64,000 nt of DNA from Halioglobus maricola (GCF_009388985.1 NZ_CP036422.1:2804501-2868500), one strand, 5' to 3'. Positions 51,638 through 62,134 are shown, counted from the stretch's first letter. Notes: generated from the sequence alone by a model not told the origin. Numbers and translations: made by a program.

Positions 51638-52510
51638 CTACTTACTGCGTTGGCGCATTCTGGCGAACAGGCTGGACGTATCCCAGCGACCACCGCCCAT
51701 CGTCTGCACGTCGGCATAATAACTGTCGACCAACTCGGTCACTGGCAAATCCAACCCCAGCCTGCCTGCCTCGGCCAGCACCATACCGAGATCCTTGCGC
51801 ATCCAATCGACGGCAAATCCGTGCTCGTATTCGCCAGCGAGCATAGTCTGGTAGCGATTCTCCATTTGCCAGGATTGCGCAGCACCCTGGGAAATCACCT
51901 CGACGACGCCGGCGGAATCCAGGCCCGCTTGTTCAGAAAATTCAAGCGCCTCGGCGAGGCCCTGAACCACACCGGCGATACAAATCTGATTCACCATCTT
52001 GGCCAATTGACCACTGCCGCAGGGGCCTAGTAAGCGAGCGCAGCGCGCGTAGCACTGGAGTACAGGCTCAGCATCGGTAAACGTCTCGGCCTCACCACCC
52101 ACCATAATCGTCAGAGCACCGTTCTCTGCCCCCGCTTGCCCCCCTGAGACCGGCGCATCCAAAAAGCCAATACCGGCTGTGGCCGCCGCGTTTGCCAGGT
52201 CGCGCGCCAGTTCTGCTGATGCGGTGGTGTGATCCACGATGCTTGCGCCAGCCCTAAGACCCGCCATCACGCCTTCATCGCCCAGCACCACGCTGCGGAC
52301 ATCATCGTCGTTGCCGACGCAGATAAAGGCAATGCTGGCGCCGGTAGCCGCGGCTGCCGGTGTGGTTGCCATGGCGCCATGGTATTCCTTCACCCAGGCC
52401 TCCGCCTTACTGCTCGTGCGGTTGTAAACCGTCACATCGTGCCCAGCCTGTTGCAGGTGGCCGGCCATCGGATAGCCCATAACACCCAGGCCGATAAATG
52501 CGAGCTTCAT
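51638..52510 (-). CDS. 3-hydroxyisobutyrate dehydrogenase-family oxidoreductase
   Basis: A 290-residue beta-hydroxyacid dehydrogenase. F-I-G-L-G-V-M-G-Y-P-M at 5-15 is the NAD(P) motif, D-A-P-V-S-G-G-Q-A-G-A near 117 the substrate motif and L-A-K-M-V-N-Q near 167 holds the catalytic lysine. I start it at the ATG at 52510; the longer reading runs into uppP. Members oxidise 3-hydroxyisobutyrate or reduce tartronate semialdehyde; which applies here is not clear. It is ten bases after uppP. Confidence 0.85.
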   Translation of the reverse strand: MKLAFIGLGVMGYPMAGHLQQAGHDVTVYNRTSSKAEAWVKEYHGAMATTPAAAATGASIAFICVGNDDDVRSVVLGDEGVMAGLRAGASIVDHTTASAELARDLANAAATAGIGFLDAPVSGGQAGAENGALTIMVGGEAETFTDAEPVLQCYARCARLLGPCGSGQLAKMVNQICIAGVVQGLAEALEFSEQAGLDSAGVVEVISQGAAQSWQMENRYQTMLAGEYEHGFAVDWMRKDLGMVLAEAGRLGLDLPVTELVDSYYADVQTMGGGRWDTSSLFARMRQRSK

Positions 52511-52520
52511 AGGTAGTCCT

Positions 52521-53327
52521 CTAGCTGGTGGCCCAAACGCCATAAAGCAGAAGTGCCAGCGCAATTCGATAGTAAACAAAAGGCATCATGCCCACCCGGT
52601 CAAGCAAACGCAGAAACAGCGCGATGCAGGCATAGGCAGCCAGACCCGATACCACCGTGCCCAGGGCCATCATCTGCCAGTCAAAAGGCTCTCCCAGGCC
52701 GATCAGCTCCCAGGTTTTCAATGCACCGGCACTGGCAATGATCGGTATAGATAGCAGAAAAGAGAAACGAGCCGCGTCCTGCCGGCTCATATTGAGCCAG
52801 AGCGCTGCGGTGATGGTGACACCTGAGCGAGATACGCCCGGAACGAGCGCCATCGCCTGCGCCAGTCCAATACACATACCACGGCCGAAAGTGATTGGAT
52901 TATCGCCGGGGATGCGCGTTGCATGGCGATCGGCCAGGCCCAGCAATACACCGAAGATCAAAGTGGTGCTCGCAATCACCAGCAGGTTGCGCGCATGCTG
53001 CTCTATAAACTGCTCCAGAAAAATACCGGCAAGGCCAGCCGGTACCGTGGCGAAGCCCAGGTACCAGACCAGGCGACTGTTCGCAGTCACACCACCTCCG
53101 GCCAATGATGAAAACCAGTCTCTCGCCAGAGCACACAGCGTGTGGCGATAGTAGAACACAACGGCAGTTAATGAACCTACGTGCACAGCCACATCGAACG
53201 CCAGCCCCTGATCGGGCCATTCCAGAATCAGCGAGGGAATCACCAGGTGCGCCGAACTGGAAATCGGCAGGAACTCGGTCAAACCCTGCACCAGTGCCAG
53301 CACTATGGCTTGGATTGCGTCGATCAC
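52521..53327 (-). CDS. uppP: undecaprenyl-diphosphatase
   Basis: A 268-residue membrane phosphatase with about eight helices that recycles undecaprenyl diphosphate for cell-wall synthesis. G-L-T-E-F-L-P-I-S-S-S-A-H at 15-27 and V-P-G-V-S-R-S-G-V-T near 165 are the two active-site motifs of the BacA/UppP family. The GTG start overlaps the tsaB stop (GTGA), so translation is coupled. Confidence 0.95.
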   Translation of the reverse strand: MIDAIQAIVLALVQGLTEFLPISSSAHLVIPSLILEWPDQGLAFDVAVHVGSLTAVVFYYRHTLCALARDWFSSLAGGGVTANSRLVWYLGFATVPAGLAGIFLEQFIEQHARNLLVIASTTLIFGVLLGLADRHATRIPGDNPITFGRGMCIGLAQAMALVPGVSRSGVTITAALWLNMSRQDAARFSFLLSIPIIASAGALKTWELIGLGEPFDWQMMALGTVVSGLAAYACIALFLRLLDRVGMMPFVYYRIALALLLYGVWATS

Positions 53328-54037
53328 GATTTTTTACCCTGCGCTTTACCTTGATCTGGCAGCTTTTTCCAGTTGACCTCATCGCGCACGTACACTGGCT
53401 GCACGTCGAGAGCCCGCTGGACATCCCCAGCGGCCAGCGCTTTTTGCGCCAGAGGCAGCAAGTCGCGAGCCTCGGGGAGTAAATTCGGGTGCACTTGGGT
53501 CAATGCAGAACTGACACGATCAGGAAATTGCTCGATAAAATTGCAGCCGCTACCCAGGCCAATCATTGCCTCTGGCATGCTCGCCTGGACGATTTTCGCA
53601 GGAGCATCACCGCGAGCGGCCTGCACCTCAACTGCGACACCGTTTTCAATACGATACAAGGCGAAATAGATTTCCCTGATGCGTGCATCCAGACTGGAGA
53701 AGACGTAATCGCCTTCGCTGACCAGCCCCAACCGCAAAGCCGTATGCACCTGACAGGCCAGAGTTGAAACTGGCAGCGCCGGCAAGTCGGCGGCATAAGC
53801 CAGCCCCTGGACTGCACTGGCGGCTATGCGTAGCCCTGTAAAAGAACCCGGACCACTGCCGTATGCAATGGCATCGACGCCATCGAGCCCTGCCGGCATC
53901 AAATCTTGCAACATAGCGAAAATGCGCTGGTTGTGTTGACGCGCCGCCAATTCGTACCTGTGCTCGATATCGCCATCGCGCCACAAGGCCACGGAGCATG
54001 CTTCGGTAGCGGTTTCAATGGCGAGGATGCCAGTCAT
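53324..54037 (-). CDS. tsaB: tRNA threonylcarbamoyladenosine protein TsaB
   Basis: A 237-residue actin-like protein. L-A-I-E-T-A-T-E-A-C-S-V-A-L near the N-terminus and G-P-G-S-F-T-G-L-R-I-A near 60 are TsaB signatures. It partners TsaD and TsaE to install t6A37 on ANN-decoding tRNAs and lacks metal-binding histidines, as expected. The stop overlaps uppP. The upstream region to mobA is a short divergent promoter. Confidence 0.93.
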   Translation of the reverse strand: MTGILAIETATEACSVALWRDGDIEHRYELAARQHNQRIFAMLQDLMPAGLDGVDAIAYGSGPGSFTGLRIAASAVQGLAYAADLPALPVSTLACQVHTALRLGLVSEGDYVFSSLDARIREIYFALYRIENGVAVEVQAARGDAPAKIVQASMPEAMIGLGSGCNFIEQFPDRVSSALTQVHPNLLPEARDLLPLAQKALAAGDVQRALDVQPVYVRDEVNWKKLPDQGKAQGKKS

Positions 54038-54135
54038 GAATTCTCAGTGTGATGCTGTGAGTGATAAACTGGAATTATCCCACAGGCAAACACGAGTAAG
54101 AACCGTTGGCAGGCGAAAACCTGATACCGAGAAAC

Positions 54136-54693
54136 ATGATCACCGGGCTACTCCTCGCCGGTGGTGCAGGTCGACGAGTCGGCTATCGTGACAAAGGAAC
54201 GCTGCCCTGGCAGGGTGAACCTCTCGCTGCGCACAGTTTTGCGCGTATGGCACCACAGGTTGGCAAGGTCATGATCAGCTGCAATCGCAACCGGGGTTTT
54301 TATCTGCGCTTCGGCTGCGAACTGATTGCGGACTTGCGCGAAGACTACCAGGGACCGCTCGCTGGCCTGGAGGCAGCCGCCGTTCATTGCAATACCGACT
54401 ACCTGCTATTGGCTCCCTGCGATACACCGCGATTACCCGAGAATCTCGGCCAACGCCTCGCGGCAGCGTTAGCTGATACACCCTCGGCAAATATCAGCTA
54501 TGCCCGTGCCGCGGGGCGCGACCACTTTCTATGCGCGCTGCTAAGACAACACTGCCTGCACTCGCTCGGCCCCTTTCTCGACAACGGCGGGCGCGCCGTG
54601 CGCCACTGGTTTGCGGAACAGTGTGCGATCGCTGTCGATTTTCCGGATGAGGACAATGCATTCCTGAATATCAATAGCGAGGCCAGCCCATAA
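54136..54693 (+). CDS. mobA: molybdenum cofactor guanylyltransferase
   Basis: A 185-residue nucleotidyltransferase that adds GMP to molybdopterin. L-L-A-G-G-A-G-R-R-V-G-Y-R-D-K-G (5-20) is the family's nucleotide loop, slightly off the usual G-G-x-D-K. L-A-P-C-D-T-P near 95 holds the metal aspartate. The ATG at 54136 fits the family start; the longer TTG reading is unlikely. It implies that the organism makes Mo-bisMGD enzymes. Confidence 0.85.
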   Translation: MITGLLLAGGAGRRVGYRDKGTLPWQGEPLAAHSFARMAPQVGKVMISCNRNRGFYLRFGCELIADLREDYQGPLAGLEAAAVHCNTDYLLLAPCDTPRLPENLGQRLAAALADTPSANISYARAAGRDHFLCALLRQHCLHSLGPFLDNGGRAVRHWFAEQCAIAVDFPDEDNAFLNINSEASP

Positions 54694-54695
54694 AA

Positions 54696-54725
54696 AAACC
54701 CGCGGCCGTTTCCGGCAGCGGGTTT
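54696..54725. terminator. bidirectional terminator mobA / H1-like gene
   Basis: AAACCCGC and GCGGGTTT flank a nested GCCG-TTTC-CGGC hairpin. Seven A on the left side give a strong T-run for the minus-strand H1-like gene; the right side gives a weaker TTTAT for mobA. Confidence 0.85.
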
Positions 54726-54745
54726 ATCGCTTAAGCCTCTGGGGC

Positions 54746-55531
54746 TTACTTTTTCTTCGCTGCGGCCTTTTTCTTAGGCGCTGCCTTTTTCTTCGCTGCT
54801 ACCTTTTTCTTTGGCGCCGCTTTTTTGGTTGCCGCTTTTTTGGGGGCCGCCTTTTTGGCTGCAGCTTTTTTCTTCGGCGCAGCCTTGCGCTTGGTAGCCT
54901 TGGTCGCTTTTTTAGCAGCCGCTTTCACTTTGGCTGCAGATTTCTTCTCGGCAGCACTCAACTGCTTAGCGAGTTTCTTCTCAAGGGCAGCCAGCTTTTT
55001 CGCGTCGGCCTTGGCGCGGGCCTTCACCCACTTCTCGGCATGGCTGGCCAGCGCTTTGGCTTTGTCCACTTCCGCCTTGGCGGCAAGTTCAGCCTTTTGC
55101 GCCAGCACCTTCTCCTGAGCTGCCACTTTCATTGCTTTCAAGCGCGCTGCGTCAGCAGTGTCTGCCAAACGCTGCTTGGCATCGTTCAGCTTGCCGCGCA
55201 TGCTCTTTATACGCGCGCTATTCTTAGCCGACGCAGTTCGTGCAGCCTTAACCGTACGCTTGTTTGCTGCAGTTGCTTTCTTGGCGGCTTGCTTGCGAGC
55301 AGCCTCCAGTTTCTTGCGAGCAGCTGCAAGTGACTTCTTTTCTGCATCCAGCGCTTTTTGAACTTTCGCCAGTGCATCATTAGCCTTTGCTACCGCGGGA
55401 GACACTGCCTGTTTCTTCGCAGGTTTCCTCTTTGCAGCAGTTTTCTTCGCTGCAGGCCGTTTCTTGGCCGGGGCTTTTTTACGGGAAGCCGGCGCTTTTT
55501 TCGCTGTGGTTTTCTTCTTAGCCGTTGCCAT
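54746..55531 (-). CDS. histone H1-like / AlgP-like Lys-Ala-rich protein
   Basis: A 261-residue, very basic, low-complexity protein. I start it at the ATG at 55531, nine bases after GGAG; longer readings add a cysteine-rich stretch that is not credible. Residues 1-45 and the last 80 are repeats of K-K-A-A, P-K-K-K and A-A-K-K, like eukaryotic H1 tails and Pseudomonas AlgP. The middle (50-190) is a long coiled coil rich in A, K and E. It probably binds DNA non-specifically or polyphosphate. Repeat tracts of this kind vary in length between strains. Confidence 0.85.
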   Translation of the reverse strand: MATAKKKTTAKKAPASRKKAPAKKRPAAKKTAAKRKPAKKQAVSPAVAKANDALAKVQKALDAEKKSLAAARKKLEAARKQAAKKATAANKRTVKAARTASAKNSARIKSMRGKLNDAKQRLADTADAARLKAMKVAAQEKVLAQKAELAAKAEVDKAKALASHAEKWVKARAKADAKKLAALEKKLAKQLSAAEKKSAAKVKAAAKKATKATKRKAAPKKKAAAKKAAPKKAATKKAAPKKKVAAKKKAAPKKKAAAKKK

Positions 55532-55628
55532 TACGTTCATCTCCAGGGAAGTTATTAAGGTAACGCAAGTCAAAAATAGCAATAAAGGTAAAGGCTTACA
55601 ACAAATGCAACATCTTTTTACACGACAC

Positions 55629-55653
55629 AAAAAAGGAGCCAATGGCTCCTTTT
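55629..55653 (-). terminator. intrinsic terminator after adk
   Basis: On the minus strand AAAGGAGCC, loop ATT, GGCTCCTTT leads into a run of T (TTTTTTG). It lies 26 bases after the adk stop. Confidence 0.9.
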
Positions 55654-55678
55654 CGAATTTGCGAGTGTAATTTTGTGG

Positions 55679-56356
<678 letters not shown>

Positions 56357-56439
56357 CTAGGACGGTTTTAAAAGATTGGTAATATGAGAGGGCAGTAACC
56401 ATACACAGCGGTTTGCGAGGTGACAACCCCTACCTTTGG

Positions 56440-57252
56440 CTAGGTCAACTGCGCTTTGGCACGTTCCCAAAGGGCATCCAGAGCTGCATCATCCAGCTCG
56501 GTCAAATGCTCTCCTGTATCCGCAGCCAATTGCTCCATACGCCGAAAACGATGCTCGAATTTACTCGACGCGCGACGCAAACTGGTTTCTGCATCGACTT
56601 TCAGGTGGCGAGCGAGGTTCACTCCGGAGAAAAGCACATCGCCCATTTCCTCTTCTATTTCAGCGCGACGATCAGCCTCCAGTGCTGAGCGCAACTCTCG
56701 GATCTCTTCTTCAAGTTTGGCAATCACCGGCTCAACGTCCGGCCAGTCAAATCCAACAGTTGATGCGCGCTTTTGTAGTTTTTGGGCGCGGGGTAATGCC
56801 GGCAGAGCGACAGGCACGTCCGCGAGAATGCCGTGCTGGTCTCGCTCACCTCGCTCCTGCTGCTTGATCGCTTCCCAATTGGCATTAACATCGTCCTCGC
56901 TGATATCCCCATCGACAATGCCCTCTATCTCACCGCGAGCGAATACGTGCGGATGCCGGCGGACCAACTTCTCCACCAATGTGTCGACAACCTGTTCGAA
57001 TTCGAACAGGTTCTGCTCTCGCCCCAACTGGCTGTAGAAAATCACCTGAAAAAGCACATCGCCAAGTTCTTCGGCCACGTGCTCAAAATCCTGCTCCTCT
57101 ATCGCATGGGCAAGTTCATAACACTCCTCCAGCGTGGAGGGCACGATGGTAGCGAAGCTCTGCTTCAGGTCCCAGGGGCAGCCATGTTCGGGGTCGCGCA
57201 GGCGCTCCATCACCCGCAACAGGTCGTTGATGCTATAGCGCTGCCGGGTCAT
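56440..57252 (-). CDS. mazG: nucleoside triphosphate pyrophosphohydrolase MazG
   Basis: A 270-residue MazG with two all-alpha NTP-PPase domains. D-P-E-H-G-C-P-W-D near residue 16 opens the first; E-E-C-Y-E-L-A and E-E-L-G-D-V-L-F-Q hold its metal-binding glutamates. The second repeats them as E-E-I-R-E-L and E-E-E-M-G-D-V-L-F-S. It hydrolyses non-canonical NTPs. The ATG overlaps the relA stop by four bases, a common pairing that may tie it to (p)ppGpp levels. Confidence 0.95.
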   Translation of the reverse strand: MTRQRYSINDLLRVMERLRDPEHGCPWDLKQSFATIVPSTLEECYELAHAIEEQDFEHVAEELGDVLFQVIFYSQLGREQNLFEFEQVVDTLVEKLVRRHPHVFARGEIEGIVDGDISEDDVNANWEAIKQQERGERDQHGILADVPVALPALPRAQKLQKRASTVGFDWPDVEPVIAKLEEEIRELRSALEADRRAEIEEEMGDVLFSGVNLARHLKVDAETSLRRASSKFEHRFRRMEQLAADTGEHLTELDDAALDALWERAKAQLT

Positions 57253-59483
57253 TCAGACGTACACCGATTTGCCGAGATGACATTATTCAGACTGTTGATA
57301 CGTTCCAGCATTTTTGACAGTGACGCGAGATTAGGAACTTCCACGCGCAGTCGCATAGTCGCCGTGTGTGACTTCTTGTTGGTCTGGGTATTGATCGACA
57401 GCACATTGATATGAGCGTTGGCGAATAAGCCGGTGATATCACGCAGCAGTCCGTGCCTGTCGTAGGCTTCGATCGCCACATCCACCACGTAATTGTCCGT
57501 TGGGGCACCGCCCCACTCCACCCCAATAACGCGCTCCGCCGCAGACTCCTGTAATTTCACCAGCCGGGCACAGTCTGTGCGGTGGATACTCACCCCTCTG
57601 CCCTGGGTGATAAAGCCGGTAATAGCGTCACCCGGCACCGGTTTGCAACAACCGGCCATGTGGTTGAGCAGATTACCTACGCCGTGCACCTGCACTTCGC
57701 TGCGGTAGCGTGTAGCCCCGGGCCGCGCCAGTTTCAATGCCGGTTCTGCCCGACGTTCTACAAGGCCCTGGGCGGCATTCAATACCTGGCTCGAAGCCAA
57801 CTCGCCAGAGCCGACCGAGGCGAACATATCCTCTACCGATTTGGCACTGACTTTACGCGTGATGCGCTGGTAATCGATGCTGGTCAGGGCGAGGCGCCGG
57901 AACTCGCGCTCCAACAACTGGCGGCCAGCGGCGATATTCTCTTCTCTGGCCTGGGAGCGAAACCAGTGCTGCACCTTGGCGCGAGCGCGTGAAGTGCGCA
58001 AATATCCCAGGCCGGGCTGCAACCAGTCGCGTTTAGGAACGCCCTCTTTGCTGGTGAGGATTTCCACTCGCTCGCCGGTCCCAAGCTCGTAAGTCAGGGG
58101 CACTATGGAACCGTTGACTTTAGCCCCGCGGCAACGATGCCCCACTTCGGTGTGAACGTGGTACGCAAAATCCAGCGGCGTGGCCCCGTGCGCTAGGTTG
58201 ACCACATCGCCATCCGGGGTAAACACGTACACTCTGTCCTGGGCGACATTGAAACTGAACTGCTCTGCCACTTCGTCGGCGTCACCGGTTTCTTCATGCC
58301 AGTCGAGCACCTGTCGCAACCAGGCAATTTTTTCCTCGTAGGTGCTGGCCATGCCATCACCGTGATCCGACCCCTTATAGCGCCAGTGCGCGCAGACACC
58401 CAGCTCCGCTTCCTCGTGCATCTGTCGGGTGCGAATCTGCACCTCCAGAATCTTGCCCTCAGGGCCAATCACGGCCGTGTGCAGCGAGCGGTAGCCATTC
58501 TCCTTGGGGTTGGCGATATAGTCGTCGAATTCATTGGGAATGTTGCGCCACAAGCCGTGGACCAGGCCCAGGGTCGCATAGCAATCCTTGACCTCCGGCA
58601 CCAGAATACGCACCGCACGTATATCGTAGACCTGGGAGAAACCGATGCCCTTGCGCTGCATTTTGCGCCAGATGCTGTAGATGTGTTTGGCCCGACCTTC
58701 TATTTCAAACTCGAGCCCGGCACCCCCCAACACATTGCTGAGCAATTCGGTTACTTCGACAATGAACTGGTCCCGTTCCAGGCGCTTGCCATCCAGCAGG
58801 CGTGCAATTTTTCGGTAAGCGTCGGTATAAATGTAGCGGAAGGACAGGTCTTCCAGTTCCCATTTCAAGTGACCAATGCCGAGACGATGGGCCAACGGCG
58901 CATAGACATCGAAAACCTCGCGCGCGACAAACTCCCGGCGTTCCTCGTCATTCTTCACCGCGCGAATGGCGCAGGTACGCTCCGCCAATTTGATCAGGGC
59001 CACCCTAACGTCATCAACCAGCGCGATGAGCATCTTGCGAATATTATCTTTCTGGGCGTGGGCCTGGCCGAGCACAGGTTGCTCCTGATGCAGGCGTAAC
59101 TCGCCGATGGCGGCCATCCGCAATACGCCCTGCAGCAGACCCTGTACCTCGTCGCCAAACTCTGCGCCGATTTCGTCGAGCGAAATACGTTTCTCACGCA
59201 CGGCTCGATACAGTAGCCCGGCGACCAGACAGGCGACGCCTACATGCAACTCCGCCAGGATCAGGGCGGTATCCAGGCCGGCGGTAAAGCAATCGCTCTC
59301 AATAGCCCAATCACCGGGGTCTTCACCTTCACCCTTGGACCGTTGCTGGAGCAATTCGCAGGCGCGCAGCAGTTGCCCTCCCTCCTCGTCATCGAGGCTG
59401 ATGGCAAGATGTCGGACCCACTCCTCAAGGTCGATGACATCGCCACTGGCGGGATCGGGAAGCTGTTTACGAACCTGGACCAT
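57249..59483 (-). CDS. relA: (p)ppGpp synthetase I RelA
   Basis: A 744-residue RelA/SpoT-family synthetase. The N-terminal hydrolase-like domain lacks the catalytic HD pair (L-H-V-G-V-A-C-L-V in its place), so this is RelA, not SpoT. The synthetase domain has Y-D-I-R-A-V-R-I-L and E-V-Q-I-R-T-R-Q-M-H; a TGS domain (D-F-A-Y-H-V-H-T-E) and a C-terminal ACT domain follow. It makes ppGpp on starved ribosomes. It lies between cysM (six-base gap) and mazG (overlap). Confidence 0.95.
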   Translation of the reverse strand: MVQVRKQLPDPASGDVIDLEEWVRHLAISLDDEEGGQLLRACELLQQRSKGEGEDPGDWAIESDCFTAGLDTALILAELHVGVACLVAGLLYRAVREKRISLDEIGAEFGDEVQGLLQGVLRMAAIGELRLHQEQPVLGQAHAQKDNIRKMLIALVDDVRVALIKLAERTCAIRAVKNDEERREFVAREVFDVYAPLAHRLGIGHLKWELEDLSFRYIYTDAYRKIARLLDGKRLERDQFIVEVTELLSNVLGGAGLEFEIEGRAKHIYSIWRKMQRKGIGFSQVYDIRAVRILVPEVKDCYATLGLVHGLWRNIPNEFDDYIANPKENGYRSLHTAVIGPEGKILEVQIRTRQMHEEAELGVCAHWRYKGSDHGDGMASTYEEKIAWLRQVLDWHEETGDADEVAEQFSFNVAQDRVYVFTPDGDVVNLAHGATPLDFAYHVHTEVGHRCRGAKVNGSIVPLTYELGTGERVEILTSKEGVPKRDWLQPGLGYLRTSRARAKVQHWFRSQAREENIAAGRQLLEREFRRLALTSIDYQRITRKVSAKSVEDMFASVGSGELASSQVLNAAQGLVERRAEPALKLARPGATRYRSEVQVHGVGNLLNHMAGCCKPVPGDAITGFITQGRGVSIHRTDCARLVKLQESAAERVIGVEWGGAPTDNYVVDVAIEAYDRHGLLRDITGLFANAHINVLSINTQTNKKSHTATMRLRVEVPNLASLSKMLERINSLNNVISANRCTSE

Positions 59484-59489
59484 CGCTTG

Positions 59490-60386
59490 TCAGGCCCCCG
59501 CGAATACGCCGGTTGAAAGGTAGCGATCGCCGCGGTCGCAGACAATAGCGACGATCACGGCATTTTCAAGCGTATGTGACAGGCGCAGGGCTGCAGCCAC
59601 CGCACCGCCGGACGAGACACCACAGAAGATGCCCTCCTCCGCAGCCATCCGGCGCATAACATGCTCGGACTCTTGCTGGGATATATCCATTACCCGGTCC
59701 ACCCGCGCAGCATCGTAGATAGCCGGCAGATAAGCGGCAGACCAACGACGGATGCCGGGAATGCTGGAGCCGTCTTCCGGCTGCAGGCCCACGATCTCAA
59801 TCGACGGGTTCTGCTGCTTCAAGTAGGCAGACGTTCCCATGATGGTCCCGGTGGTCCCCATGGAGCTGACAAAGTGGGTAAGAGTGCCATTAGTCTGCTG
59901 CCAGAGTTCCGGCCCAGTGCCGGTCAAATGTGCCTTGGGATTGTCCGAATTGGCGAACTGGTCGAGGACGGTGCCCTCGCCACGGGCCTGCATGGCCATG
60001 GCCAGGTCGCGCGCGCCTTCCATGCCCTCTTGCTGTGAGACTTCGAGCAGATTCGCGCCATACGCAGACATGGCTTGCTTGCGCTCATCGCTCATATGAG
60101 ACGGCATGATAAGGGTCAATTTGTAGCCGCGGATCGCTGCTGCCATCGCCAGCGCGATACCCGTGTTACCGCTGGTGGCCTCGATCAGGCTATCACCAGG
60201 TTTGATGTCTCCTCGCGCCTCAGCCTCAGCGATCATGCTGATAGCCGGGCGGTCCTTGACCGAGCCCGCCGGGTTCGTACCTTCCAGCTTTACCAGAACA
60301 GTATTGGTGGTATCGCCAGGCAGGCGCTGCAGGCGAACAAGAGGGGTATTGCCTATACAGGCTTCTATCGTTGGATAGTCAGGCAT
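59490..60386 (-). CDS. cysM: cysteine synthase B
   Basis: A 298-residue PLP enzyme. The Schiff-base lysine is in N-P-A-G-S-V-K-D-R-P near 40, T-S-G-N-T-G-I-A-L near 67 binds the substrate carboxylate and G-T-T-G-T-I-M-G the phosphate. Length and the Q-P-E-D-G-S-S block match CysM (O-acetylserine sulfhydrylase B, also able to use thiosulphate). It precedes relA in the same transcript. Confidence 0.93.
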   Translation of the reverse strand: MPDYPTIEACIGNTPLVRLQRLPGDTTNTVLVKLEGTNPAGSVKDRPAISMIAEAEARGDIKPGDSLIEATSGNTGIALAMAAAIRGYKLTLIMPSHMSDERKQAMSAYGANLLEVSQQEGMEGARDLAMAMQARGEGTVLDQFANSDNPKAHLTGTGPELWQQTNGTLTHFVSSMGTTGTIMGTSAYLKQQNPSIEIVGLQPEDGSSIPGIRRWSAAYLPAIYDAARVDRVMDISQQESEHVMRRMAAEEGIFCGVSSGGAVAAALRLSHTLENAVIVAIVCDRGDRYLSTGVFAGA

Positions 60387-60457
60387 TGCTTCTCAAACTC
60401 TGTTTTGCACGCGCAGTGTACAGGCTCAGGCGAGTACCGCAAAGGCGACGACCGCGA

Positions 60458-61213
60458 TCACGTGTCTGACGCCTGTGAGGGCTCATGGGAGGGCGAGGAT
60501 GGCGCCTGCTGCGCGCGAAACAGCTCCCGGCTGCGCAATGGAGCATCGCCCAGATGTACCGCGAGCGCCTGGCGCATCAACCTGCGGGCGGTCAGGCGCG
60601 CACTGCCAGCCAAATCGCCGCGACCGATTTGTAACAGGTCAGCCCCTTGATACGCCGGCCGGTCTGGTTTTGCACTGGCAGGACAAGGTATCAAGCCCAA
60701 CTCGGGGTCGTAGTGGTACCAGATATCCTGCTGCAGTTCCTCGCCCCGGCTGCCATCGGTAGTGAGATCCAGACGATAGCCAAGCTCGTCGAGCAGTTGC
60801 AACTCAAACCCTCGCAGGGTCACTTCGATATCATCGCCATGTTGCAAGCCCTCTACCGCACGCGCGTAACGCGCAAAAAGTGTCGGATGGGGGTCATTGC
60901 GGTGCAGCAGACGCACCAGCAGCTCATTCAAATAGAGACCGCTATACAGGCGCTCGCCACGCAAATTCGTCGCAGTACCCGCCGCTTCAACCTGGGTGAG
61001 CGTTTTCAACTCTGCGCGGCCGCTGAAGGTTAACAACAGGGGGGTGAACGGCTGTAACAGAGCCACCTGACTCCCACCGCGACTGCGTCTACGAGCCCCT
61101 TTCCCAACCAGACTGACCCGGCCGTGTTCGGCGGTGAATACTTCCAGCAGGCTGCTGGTGTCTTTGTAGGGGCGGCTGTGAAGTACATAGCCCGGCTGTA
61201 GCGAGATTCGCAT
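60458..61213 (-). CDS. recO: DNA repair protein RecO
   Basis: A 251-residue RecO with an N-terminal OB-fold (opening Q-P-G-Y-V-L-H-S-R-P-Y-K-D-T-S) and a helical C-domain with L-N-E-L-L-V-R-L-L near 92. It loads RecA on SSB-coated DNA with RecR. The zinc cysteines of some RecO proteins are absent, as usual in gammaproteobacteria. It directly follows era, the standard gene order. Confidence 0.93.
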   Translation of the reverse strand: MRISLQPGYVLHSRPYKDTSSLLEVFTAEHGRVSLVGKGARRRSRGGSQVALLQPFTPLLLTFSGRAELKTLTQVEAAGTATNLRGERLYSGLYLNELLVRLLHRNDPHPTLFARYARAVEGLQHGDDIEVTLRGFELQLLDELGYRLDLTTDGSRGEELQQDIWYHYDPELGLIPCPASAKPDRPAYQGADLLQIGRGDLAGSARLTARRLMRQALAVHLGDAPLRSRELFRAQQAPSSPSHEPSQASDT

Positions 61214-61234
61214 AAGCTACCCTGGGCCGCCCTG

Positions 61235-62134
61235 TCAGATATCGTCGTAGCCGAGGCTGCGCAAGGCTCGCTCGTCGTCCGACCAGCCAGACTTCACCTT
61301 CACCCAGAGACGCAACATCACCTTGTTGTCGAAAAGGCGTTCCATGTCCTGTCTTGCTTCGGTACCGATAGATCGCAGGCGGCTGCCCTTCTCGCCGATA
61401 ATGATTTTCTTCTGCCCGTCGCGCTCCACCAGAATCAATGCTGAGATATGGATAATTCCATTGTCAAACGCGAACTCCTCGATCTCGACATTGACCGCAT
61501 AGGGAAGCTCATCACCGAGTTGGCGGGTAATCTTCTCGCGCACAATTTCCGCTGCCAGGAAACGCTGGCTGCGATTGGTAATCTGATCCTCGGGGAAAAA
61601 GTGCTCCGATTCAGGCAGGTACTTGATCACTTCCGACTCGAGGGACTCCACATTGTGCTGTCGCAGCGCTGACAGCGGGATCACAGCCTTGAAATCCGCC
61701 TTCTCTGTCAGGCTTTGCAGATGAGGCAGAAGCACCGCCTTGTCCTCCAGCAAGTCCACTTTGTTGACGACCAGAATGGCGGGGAGACCAGACTGCACTA
61801 CTTGCTGCAGCACCATCTCGTCTTCCTCGGTCCACGCCGTGCGGTCAACCAGGAATAACACCAGATCCACGTCGCGGATAGCCGAGCTCGCTGCCTTGTT
61901 CATATAGCGATTAATCGCCTTCTCCGCGGCCTTGTGCAATCCCGGAGTGTCGACAAATATAATCTGGTGGTCGTTCTCAGTCTTGATACCCAGCACCTGG
62001 TGGCGCGTGGTCTGGGGTTTGCGCGAGGTAATACTGATCTTCTGCCCGAGAATGTGATTGAGCAGTGTGGACTTGCCAACGTTAGGCCGCCCCACGATCG
62101 CGACATAACCGCAGTGTTTGGCCTCATTTTTCAT
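61235..62134 (-). CDS. era: GTPase Era
   Basis: A 299-residue GTPase. G-R-P-N-V-G-K-S (G1), D-T-P-G (G3) and N-K-V-D (G4) form the G domain. The C-terminal KH domain has the [13 protein letters not shown]-binding loop. It matures the 3' end of 16S rRNA and the small subunit. Its start overlaps the rnc stop by 11 bases. Confidence 0.97.
   Translation of the reverse strand: MKNEAKHCGYVAIVGRPNVGKSTLLNHILGQKISITSRKPQTTRHQVLGIKTENDHQIIFVDTPGLHKAAEKAINRYMNKAASSAIRDVDLVLFLVDRTAWTEEDEMVLQQVVQSGLPAILVVNKVDLLEDKAVLLPHLQSLTEKADFKAVIPLSALRQHNVESLESEVIKYLPESEHFFPEDQITNRSQRFLAAEIVREKITRQLGDELPYAVNVEIEEFAFDNGIIHISALILVERDGQKKIIIGEKGSRLRSIGTEARQDMERLFDNKVMLRLWVKVKSGWSDDERALRSLGYDDI

Noticed and set aside
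50819-52030. 403-codon open frame antisense to apeB and the dehydrogenase gene
   Set aside because: Spans two well-supported genes on the other strand and shows no domain or start signal.
58296-59099. 267-codon open frame antisense to relA
   Set aside because: Shadow of relA; no motif.
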